The notes under the pieces are model-generated. The model was not told the DNA's origin, did not search any database, and worked only from the letters and a program-made list of their open reading frames with translations. A stretch of 6,675 nucleotides of DNA from Candidatus Pacearchaeota archaeon. GTDB lineage: Archaea; Nanobdellota; Nanobdellia; Pacearchaeales; GW2011-AR1. The translations under genes and the position numbers were made by a program. The stretch is from assembly GCA_003693875.1 (NCBI GenBank), contig RFLO01000034.1:1-6675 (forward strand), read 5' to 3'. The first letter of the stretch is position 1. Every line of letters starts with the position of its first letter. Shown here piece after piece: positions 1 through 5,419 of the stretch.

Positions 1-2550
1 CCTGGAAATGATGTAGCAAATATTTATCTTAACAGGACAGAAGATGGAACAGAAAACTCCATCTCCAACCAGATACTTGCTTATTCAACTGAGATTATGA
101 CAACATCAACATCGCAAGGAGGCGTTGGAAATAACGGACTTCTTATCCCGACAGGCTCGCCAATTCTTTTTTCAGGCTCTTTTGGAGCAACAAGAACTAA
201 TGTTGGATACATTACTTGGGAGCTTTACAAAGACGACGGTTCAACACAAACACTCATTTCAAGTGCAGGAGACCAATCAACTGGCGGAACACTTATTACA
301 AACACTGCGCAGACCACCTACACAGCAACGGGAAGTTCGCCAACATCGGATATCTATCTCAATTCTTCTCAAAATCTTATCTTGAAAGTTTACATCTACA
401 ACAACAGGAATAAGGCAGAAACCTACAGCCAATGGTTTGATGACTCGCAGTCATATGTCAAAATAAACGCATTTGACTTAGGCTTTGTAAATCCAAAGCT
501 CCAAAGCCCGCTATCAGACCCGCAACCGAACGAAACAACAACTTTTAATGTAACTTGTAACGTTTCTTGCTCAAGTGGTGCCTGTTTTGGAGTAAATCTC
601 CACCTTCAGACAAATGAGTCCGGCTCATGGGCAGATATTGGCTCTTCGGGCAATATAATTCTTAACGGAACGCAGGAAAACCCCGTTTCTGTTGGAACTG
701 TAAACTCAACCGATGTAAAATCAGCAAACTTCACACTTTACGCAAACATGCCTTCAACAAATTACCTAAGATGCCGCGCAACTTCTAACTACGATAACGC
801 AAACGACACAACCACTCTTTTTGTAACCGTAAAAGACATAACGCCGCCGACAATTACCTTAAATTCCCCAACAAATAATTCATACAACTCAAGTAGCCAA
901 ATAAATTTCACATACACTCCATCAGACAATGTCAATCTTTCATCCTGCTCTCTTTATATTGACGGCTCATTCAACCAGACAAACCAAACGCCCATAACGA
1001 ACGGAGCCCAAAATTCATTCACCGGCATCAACTTTGCCGAAGGAACACACAACTGGAGCATCACGTGTAACGATACAAGCTCAAACTCTAATTCATCGGA
1101 AACATGGCAGTTTCACGTTGACTTAACAAATCCAACAATTTCATTCACATCTCCAACAGAGACAAACAACACGCGCTTTGAACGCAACTGGATTTTTGTA
1201 AATGTTTCAGCCTATGACCTTTTTGAGTCAAACATAACTTTCTCGCTTTACAATTCAACTTCTCTTGTAAATCAGACAACTTCAACCACCGGCCAGCGGG
1301 AAATCAACTGGACAGGCCTTCCGGTCGGAAACTATTCCTACAATGTTACAATTAAAGATTTCTCCGGAAGGCAAAATTCAACTGAAACGAGAACCTTGGA
1401 GCTTTTTATGGACGCCCCAAAAGTAAATCTCATTTATCCGCAAGACAACACAAATTTTTCAAGCTACTTAATCTCATTCAACTACTCAGTAAATGACACA
1501 AGCTCAATTGCCAACTGCTCGCTTTACGGAAACTGGTCGGGGGGCTGGCACAAAAACCAGACAGCCCAAAGCCCGGCAAAAGAGACAGAAAACAATTTTT
1601 CGGCAGTAAATGTCAGTGCAGATGGCTTTTACATTTGGAATGTAGTCTGCTTTGACGTCTGGGGAAACTCCGCATTTAATTCAAGCAACTTTACTTTTTC
1701 AGCATATCTTCCCTCAACCGAGCCAGTCCTTTTAAATGCATCTCAAAGCAAAAATGACGGAACAGGAAACATAACGCTTACATGGAATCAAAGCGCCCAC
1801 ACAATAAAATACAAAATTTACTACAGCTCAAATCTTACAAATTTTGCCTTGCTTGGCGAGTCAACAAGCCCAAACTTTACAGACACAACTTTTTCAGGAC
1901 AGAAAAGAAGATTTTACAGAGTTTCGGCGTGGAACCCGGCAACAGAAAACTTTTCAAAGGATTATTTTGGAGCCCATGTTTACACGCTTCGCCACAATGT
2001 AAAAACAAAAAACTGGATTTCATTTCCTACAAACTTCTCATATCTTAAAACTGCAAACGACTCCTTAAATGAGATTACAAATGCAACAGCCTTTACTCTT
2101 TGGAACGCAACAACACAAAAACGCGTAACCTGCAATTCTTTTTCATGCCCAAGTTTTCCTTCCTGCACCGATTCAAATTGTAATTTTGAAATAGAAAGCA
2201 CAAGAGCCTACGAGGTCAATATAAACTCTTCTGCCCCATCTCAAATCAATTGGAGTGGAGTGGGAATAGTCTATCCATCACAGACAATTACTCTGGAGAA
2301 AAACTCAACTTCTTTTGGAAAAAACTGGATTCCAATCTGGGCAAACTCTTCAATTTCAAATGCGGCAGGAATACTTTCTTCTATTCCAGAAGCTGACGCA
2401 ACTTCGCGCTGGGACTCTTCAGCCCAGACCTCAAAAGGCTACCTTTATATTCCTGCATGGAATATTTATGTTGGAACAAATTTCAATGTGGAAATGGAGG
2501 AAGGCTACGAAGTTTCCGTAAATCAGACGACAACATGGCAGCAAAATTAA
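1..2550 (+). CDS. Secreted multidomain Ig-like/FN3-like surface glycoprotein, 5'-partial
   Basis: The frame is open from base 1 (first codons read PGNDVANIYLNRTEDG) and 849 residues are visible; the first in-window ATG, at 97, is internal. From left to right I see a beta-rich region, then a module at about 487-834 with the Cys cluster CNVSCSSGAC. Three Ig-like repeats follow, at 835, 1120 and 1408. Next are a fibronectin-III-like module from about 1711 (LTWNQSAHTIKYKIYYSS, later RFYRVSAWNP) and a duplicated C-terminal module (NWISFP, NWIPIW). I count about 50 N-X-S/T sequons, so heavy N-glycosylation in an archaeal cell envelope is likely. The end, NQTTTWQQN, has no transmembrane helix or sorting signal, so attachment must come from the unseen N-terminus or a partner. 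The last 16 bases overlap the next gene. Role as an adhesin or envelope component is inference; I recognise the architecture but no named family. Confidence 0.9.
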   Translation, partial: PGNDVANIYLNRTEDGTENSISNQILAYSTEIMTTSTSQGGVGNNGLLIPTGSPILFSGSFGATRTNVGYITWELYKDDGSTQTLISSAGDQSTGGTLITNTAQTTYTATGSSPTSDIYLNSSQNLILKVYIYNNRNKAETYSQWFDDSQSYVKINAFDLGFVNPKLQSPLSDPQPNETTTFNVTCNVSCSSGACFGVNLHLQTNESGSWADIGSSGNIILNGTQENPVSVGTVNSTDVKSANFTLYANMPSTNYLRCRATSNYDNANDTTTLFVTVKDITPPTITLNSPTNNSYNSSSQINFTYTPSDNVNLSSCSLYIDGSFNQTNQTPITNGAQNSFTGINFAEGTHNWSITCNDTSSNSNSSETWQFHVDLTNPTISFTSPTETNNTRFERNWIFVNVSAYDLFESNITFSLYNSTSLVNQTTSTTGQREINWTGLPVGNYSYNVTIKDFSGRQNSTETRTLELFMDAPKVNLIYPQDNTNFSSYLISFNYSVNDTSSIANCSLYGNWSGGWHKNQTAQSPAKETENNFSAVNVSADGFYIWNVVCFDVWGNSAFNSSNFTFSAYLPSTEPVLLNASQSKNDGTGNITLTWNQSAHTIKYKIYYSSNLTNFALLGESTSPNFTDTTFSGQKRRFYRVSAWNPATENFSKDYFGAHVYTLRHNVKTKNWISFPTNFSYLKTANDSLNEITNATAFTLWNATTQKRVTCNSFSCPSFPSCTDSNCNFEIESTRAYEVNINSSAPSQINWSGVGIVYPSQTITLEKNSTSFGKNWIPIWANSSISNAAGILSSIPEADATSRWDSSAQTSKGYLYIPAWNIYVGTNFNVEMEEGYEVSVNQTTTWQQN
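835..1710 (+). repeat. Three tandem Ig-like protein repeats within the surface glycoprotein
   Basis: Three diverged units of about 95-100 residues begin at 835 (DITPPTITLNSPTNNSYN), 1120 (DLTNPTISFTSPTETNN) and 1408 (MDAPKVNLIYPQDNTNFSS). Each opens with a P-x-I/V-x-L/F-x-x-P pattern. In units 1 and 3 this is followed by a strand of type INFTYTPSDN or ISFNYSVNDT, then N/S-C-S-L-Y, and later a W-x-x-x-C strand (NWSITCNDTSS, IWNVVCFDVWG). Units 1 and 3 therefore share a Cys pair suited to an intradomain disulfide. The middle unit lacks both cysteines, having NITFSLYNST and NYSYNVTIKD at the matching places. The repeats are visible only at protein level; the DNA is too diverged to be a recent duplication. 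They resemble the bacterial/archaeal Ig-like domains common in surface proteins. Confidence 0.75.
2011..2529 (+). repeat. Duplicated C-terminal module of the surface glycoprotein
   Basis: Two diverged copies start at NWISFPTNFS (2011) and NWIPIWANSS (2323). Each runs through a short helix-like stretch ending in a T-x-x-x-W pattern (TAFTLWNATTQ in the first, ATSRWDSSAQT in the second), and closes on an acidic-aromatic strand (FEIESTRAYEVNINSS, FNVEMEEGYEVSVNQT). The common closing pattern [FV]-x-[IM]-E-x-x-x-x-YEV-[NS]-[IV]-N is the strongest sign of duplication. The first copy carries an inserted Cys-rich loop (CNSFSCPSFPSC then DSNCN); the second has no cysteine. Such modules with an NW-I-x-[FP] opening occur near the C-terminus of archaeal surface proteins as far as I know; their function is unknown to me. 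Confidence 0.65.
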
Positions 2551-3947
2551 AAATCTTAATGGCAGTTTTTTTGATTTTCTTAGCAGCGCTTCCGCTTTCA
2601 AGCGCAAAATTTGTTTGCGGAATAGTAAATGATACTCGCGACTATTCAGCTTCGTGGATAAGTGTCAGAGCATATTTCCCGTCAAAACCCCAAAACTATG
2701 TCTCTTGCAAGGTAAGTCCTGAAAACAACAAATATTGTTGCGACATAGAAGAAATTCCTCCAAGAAATTGGAAGGTTGGAAATATCGTGGCAGTCAGAGT
2801 TTTTGACGAAAACGCCTTTTTTTCCTCAGACGAGGTCAGAGTAAAAACAACAGGAGAAGGTTATGATGTTGCACCACCAATAAAGCTCAAAAAAGCACTT
2901 GAAATCAATAGCCCAAAAAAACATCTGTTTGTCCTGAAAAATCCACAGCTATTCATAAACATTACCTCCAGCCCACCATTTAACAATCTTTCTGCCACAG
3001 GGCCAAAATCAAAACTTTCCTGTAACGCCTGCAACAATCTTTCAGGTTTTCTAAACTTAAGCTATGGAGAAAATGAGTTAATCTTTTCTTCTTCAAGCCC
3101 ACAGAAAACATTCAAAAAGAAACTAAACACAACAATACTTTCTTCCGCTTCAATAAGCCGCCGCTTCGTGTGCCCCTCCTGCAAGGGGTTCTCAATAGGT
3201 TCTGGGGAAAAAGCAAAAGTTGAAATTTCTCTTTCTCTTAGCCCGGCAGTTTCATCAAAGCTTTTTAGAGAATTTGTCCCGGCTTCATGGAAAATCTTAG
3301 ATGCAAACGGCGGGGAGGTAAAACCCTACAGCAAATCTCACAAAGTTATTGAGTGGAACGTTAGCGGTAAAAAGTTAAATATTTCCTATTTGGTAAAAGC
3401 GCCAGTTGTTGGAATTTTGCCAAAAGCCTTCTTTTTCTGGTCGAGCCTTCAAGATTATACCCTTCCAAAATCAAGGGTTTTGGTTCACAGACTTTTTCGC
3501 TTCCTCTCAAGTTCAAGCGCACCAGATATCAGAAAAAACATTAAGTCAAAATCTTACTCTATTTCAAAAAACGAGCCCCTTGTAATCAAAAAAGAAAATC
3601 TTCTTTTTGCGTTTTATCCAAAAAATAGCTTTTCAGACGCCAAGGCAAAAATAAAAAAAGAATCTTCTTTTTGGACGGATTATTACTATCCGCAGATAAA
3701 CTTAGAAGAAAACCAAATAGAAAAAGTTCTAATAAAAGTCGGAGCCGATCCATCAATTTCGTCTATTACAGCATACACTCCGCTTGGGATAAAAGAGTTG
3801 TCAATTGGAAAAAACGGAGCACAGGAAACAACAAAGGGGCTTTATTATCTAAAAGTTTCAAGAAAAAAACCAATTTTTTTAATTTCAGTAATACTTCTTC
3901 TTTCCCTCATCTCGCTTTTCCTTTTCTATCGGAAGGTGAGAGTTTGA
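2535..3947 (+). CDS. Type I membrane-anchored surface protein with Cys-rich ectodomain
   Basis: The protein has 470 residues. I chose the ATG at 2535 because it gives a clean signal peptide (MAAKLKILMAVFLIFLAALP, likely cleaved after SSA near residue 24). The in-frame ATG at 2457 would add 26 hydrophilic residues and overlap the upstream gene by 94 bases. The ectodomain begins with a compact Cys module (C28, C58, C68, C69; SPENNKYCCDIEE), followed by a stretch with C163-x-x-C166 and YGENELIF, then C213-x-x-C216. A beta-sandwich-like part follows (FVPASWKIL, then VIEWNVSGKKLNISYLVKAP). A single helix at about 447-464 ends in YRKVRV, giving N-out/C-in topology. It has only about eight glycosylation sequons, far fewer than its neighbour. 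The 16-base overlap with the upstream surface gene suggests coupled translation and possibly a complex. No enzyme motif is visible, and I do not recognise a named family. Confidence 0.88.
   Translation: MAAKLKILMAVFLIFLAALPLSSAKFVCGIVNDTRDYSASWISVRAYFPSKPQNYVSCKVSPENNKYCCDIEEIPPRNWKVGNIVAVRVFDENAFFSSDEVRVKTTGEGYDVAPPIKLKKALEINSPKKHLFVLKNPQLFINITSSPPFNNLSATGPKSKLSCNACNNLSGFLNLSYGENELIFSSSSPQKTFKKKLNTTILSSASISRRFVCPSCKGFSIGSGEKAKVEISLSLSPAVSSKLFREFVPASWKILDANGGEVKPYSKSHKVIEWNVSGKKLNISYLVKAPVVGILPKAFFFWSSLQDYTLPKSRVLVHRLFRFLSSSSAPDIRKNIKSKSYSISKNEPLVIKKENLLFAFYPKNSFSDAKAKIKKESSFWTDYYYPQINLEENQIEKVLIKVGADPSISSITAYTPLGIKELSIGKNGAQETTKGLYYLKVSRKKPIFLISVILLLSLISLFLFYRKVRV
3863..3869 (-). terminator. 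T7 tract after the minus-strand KaiC-like/membrane protein unit
   Basis: Seven T in a row on the minus strand lie 16-22 bases past the stop of the membrane protein gene (3885-3887). This is a reasonable place for archaeal T-tract termination. It lies inside the coding region of the convergent plus-strand gene, where the codons also explain the run (Arg-Lys-Lys), so the evidence is weak. Confidence 0.3.
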
Positions 3948-4535
3948 CAGATCCTCTTGGCTAATTTCTTTTCGCTTTATTTTGACCCTTATCTTTCTTC
4001 TCACTTCAATCCAGAGTTTGACTTTTTCAAATAAAAGGTAGATTTTTTTTCTAAAAATTAGGATAAGCACAAAAAGGGCAACAAGCAAAAGAATAACAAA
4101 CACAACATCTTTATTCTCATCCAGCTTTTCTTTCCAATTTAACTTGCGATAGACCTCAACAATAGCCTCAGATTTTCCAAGAGCGTTTCCTTTTTCATCA
4201 ATTATGCTTGTTCGCACAGTATACTTGCCCGTTTCTGCTTTTTCTGGAACGTTTAAATCTCCGACAAAAGAGGCCTGCGTTTCAATTGCAACAGTTTTTT
4301 TATGTGATAAAATAACTCGTCCATCTTTCAAAAGTTCGTAAAGCAGGGTGATGTCTTTTCTTCCCTCGCTATTTAGATTAAGTATTTTTGTTGTAAAAAT
4401 TATTTTTCCACCGATTGGAACTCTCTCGTATCCTGAGCCAAGCTTTAATTCAAGATTATAGGTTCCTTGTTCAACCTGAGCAGAAGCAAGGCTCAACAAA
4501 AAGAAGAAAATCCCGAAAAACCTTAAGTACCTCAT
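3885..4535 (-). CDS. Single-pass membrane protein with Ig-like ectodomain and basic cytoplasmic tail
   Basis: The protein has 216 residues. Residues 1-19 form a signal peptide (MRYLRFFGIFFFLLSLASA, cut before Q20). Residues 25-128 read as one Ig-like beta-sandwich of the type found in archaeal S-layer and CARDB-like proteins (GGKIIFTTKILNLNSEGRKD, GDLNVPEKAETGKYTVRTSI). A transmembrane helix spans about 143-161 (DVVFVILLLVALFVLILIF). A tail of 55 residues, rich in Lys, Arg and Glu, faces the cytoplasm. The start ATG shares bases with the TGA of the upstream KaiC-like gene (ATGA, 4 bases), so the two are almost certainly co-translated. The C-terminal codons overlap the convergent surface gene by 63 bases. 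It has the build of a receptor or docking subunit, but its ligand and role are unknown. It has no sequon-rich sequence, unlike the plus-strand surface proteins. Confidence 0.87.
   Translation of the reverse strand: MRYLRFFGIFFFLLSLASAQVEQGTYNLELKLGSGYERVPIGGKIIFTTKILNLNSEGRKDITLLYELLKDGRVILSHKKTVAIETQASFVGDLNVPEKAETGKYTVRTSIIDEKGNALGKSEAIVEVYRKLNWKEKLDENKDVVFVILLLVALFVLILIFRKKIYLLFEKVKLWIEVRRKIRVKIKRKEISQEDLSNSHLPIEKEKRDEGKKKYY
4043..4050 (+). terminator. T8 tract after the plus-strand surface gene pair
   Basis: Eight T on the plus strand lie about 95 bases after the stop at 3945-3947, and the stretch between is also pyrimidine-rich. It could end the surface-gene transcript, but it lies antisense inside the membrane protein gene, where it encodes Lys codons just after the membrane helix. 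Position is suggestive only. Confidence 0.22.
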
Positions 4536-5008
4536 TTTTCAACCTTGTCAAAGAAGTTGAATACCTTATTTAAGAGTTCCTCCCCTTTTGTTTTCGGGCT
4601 AAATGCAATGAACCGTGTTTTGTGTTTAGAAGAGCATTCAATTACCTTTTCAACAAAGCGCGCAACTTCGTTTTCACTATTGTAGATAAGAAGGGTTGAG
4701 AGGGCATCAATTATTAGAAATTTTTCACCCTTTATTTCTTCTAAAAATTCTTCTATTGAAAGAAGAAGCTCATCAAGATTTTGGGGAGAAACGTAGAGAA
4801 CCTCGGAATCTACATTATCAGATGACACACAATCAATAAAAAAAATCTTTTCATATTTTGCACCAGCCTCATCAAAAACTGCTTTTAAGCCCTCAATTGT
4901 CTTGTTCAGGGAAACATAAACTCCAACGCTATTTTCAAGTTCTTTTACTTCATCATTTATCCTTTGTTGCAGGTCTTCTACAGGAAGCAAAACAAGTCTC
5001 GAACCCAT
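4532..5008 (-). CDS. KaiC/RecA-fold-like protein lacking a Walker A motif
   Basis: The protein has 158 residues and no signal peptide or membrane helix, so it is cytosolic. It keeps the later part of a KaiC-like RecA fold. A strand and turn, VGVYVSLNKTIEGLKAVFDE (28-47), matches KaiC's YVSLE-type segment. Next come KIFFIDC (54-60) and a Walker-B-like strand FLIIDALSTLLIYN (97-110). The end, ELLNKVFNFFDKVEK, resembles the tail of archaeal KaiC/DUF835-type proteins. No GxxxxGK[ST] P-loop is present; the N-terminus MGSRLVLLPVEDLQQRINDE replaces it. It is therefore unlikely to hydrolyse ATP in the normal way and may act as a regulatory or partner protein. It has its own TATA box 22-29 bases upstream of the start and no Shine-Dalgarno, so the mRNA is probably leaderless. 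It is first in a two-gene unit with the membrane protein downstream, next to a histidine kinase and receiver, which supports a signalling role. Family assignment is by motif memory only. Confidence 0.82.
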   Translation of the reverse strand: MGSRLVLLPVEDLQQRINDEVKELENSVGVYVSLNKTIEGLKAVFDEAGAKYEKIFFIDCVSSDNVDSEVLYVSPQNLDELLLSIEEFLEEIKGEKFLIIDALSTLLIYNSENEVARFVEKVIECSSKHKTRFIAFSPKTKGEELLNKVFNFFDKVEK

Positions 5009-5015
5009 TCACAAC

Positions 5016-5023
5016 AAAAAAAA
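5016..5023 (-). terminator. T8 tract, possible terminator of the kinase-receiver transcript
   Basis: Eight consecutive T on the minus strand lie 39-46 bases after the receiver stop codon (5062-5064), in the only intergenic gap. Archaeal RNA polymerase terminates at T-rich tracts without needing a hairpin. The tract sits between the TATA box and the start codon of the next gene, so it would end the upstream transcript without interrupting the downstream one. The region is AT-rich, so this may be chance. Confidence 0.4.
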
Positions 5024-5029
5024 TTACTC

Positions 5030-5037
5030 TTTATAAA
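5030..5037 (-). promoter_or_regulatory. Archaeal TATA box for the KaiC-like gene
   Basis: On the minus strand the gap reads TTTATAAA at these positions, preceded by AATAAATT. Archaeal TATA boxes are centred about 26-27 bases before the transcription start. From this box that places the start at about 5007, on the ATG of the KaiC-like gene (5006-5008). This predicts a leaderless mRNA, consistent with the absence of a GGAGG-type sequence before that ATG. There is no clear purine-rich BRE just upstream, only A/T. Confidence 0.6.
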
Positions 5038-5061
5038 AATTTATTCAGCAAAGTGATAATT

Positions 5062-5418
5062 TTATTTGAGTATCTTTTCAACATCTTCTATCAAGCCCTC
5101 CTTTGTAAATGGCTTTGTGATGTAGCCAGAAACCCCGGCTCTTTTTAGCTCAGCAAGTCTTTCAGAAGATACGGGTATCGCTGAAAGAAAAGCATACTTT
5201 TTTGAATATCCCTTGTTTCTTAACTTTCCAAAAATGTCCCAACCCGACATGTCAGGAAGCATGATGTCTAAAAGTATGAGGTCAAAGCCGCTTTTTGCCT
5301 TCTCTATGCCCTCTTTTCCATTGCTTGCTAACTCTATCTCATGGCCAGCACTCTTTAAAATCAGCTTTACGGCATTTGCAGTATCCAAGTTATCTTCTAC
5401 ATAGAGAATTCTTGCCAT
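5062..5418 (-). CDS. Stand-alone CheY-like response regulator receiver
   Basis: This 118-residue protein is a single receiver domain and nothing else. All the usual residues are present: acidic pair E8-D9 (ILYVEDN), phosphoacceptor D51 (LILLDIMLPDMSGWD), the hydroxyl switch residue S79 (AFLSAIP), and the conserved Lys K102 in YITKPF. It should accept phosphate from the histidine kinase just upstream, whose stop is one base away. It lacks any DNA-binding or enzymatic output domain, so it must act by binding another protein, pass phosphate onward, or act as a phosphate sink. The start is fixed by a strong Shine-Dalgarno 9 bases before the ATG. The length is typical of CheY/Spo0F-type proteins. 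Specific partner assignment rests on adjacency alone. Confidence 0.96.
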   Translation of the reverse strand: MARILYVEDNLDTANAVKLILKSAGHEIELASNGKEGIEKAKSGFDLILLDIMLPDMSGWDIFGKLRNKGYSKKYAFLSAIPVSSERLAELKRAGVSGYITKPFTKEGLIEDVEKILK

Positions 5419-5419
5419 C

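Noticed and set aside
97..99. ATG at 97 as the start of the surface protein
   Set aside because: The same frame is open back to base 1 with sequence of the same composition and a sequon, and there is no signal peptide after this Met; it is internal.
835..1710. DNA-level tandem repeat or mobile element in the Ig-like region
   Set aside because: The similarity is visible only in the protein; I found no long matching DNA stretches, inverted ends or target-site duplications.
1980..2201. Minus-strand 73-codon frame inside the surface gene
   Set aside because: It is a shadow of the strongly domain-supported plus-strand frame, with no promoter or ribosome site seen.
2457..2534. Earlier ATG for the second surface gene
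   Set aside because: It would add 26 polar residues before an otherwise ideal signal peptide and lengthen the overlap with the upstream gene to 94 bases.
3671..3964. Plus-strand 97-codon frame extending past the stop of the second surface gene
   Set aside because: It lies in another frame over that gene's C-terminal region; its Ser/Lys-rich composition is what an out-of-frame reading would give.
4532..5008. Calling the KaiC-like protein an active KaiC-type ATPase
   Set aside because: No Walker A P-loop is present, and the length is too short for a full KaiC domain.
4858..5148. Plus-strand 96-codon frame spanning the intergenic gap
   Set aside because: It is antisense to the KaiC-like and receiver genes, crosses the promoter region, and has no recognisable protein features.
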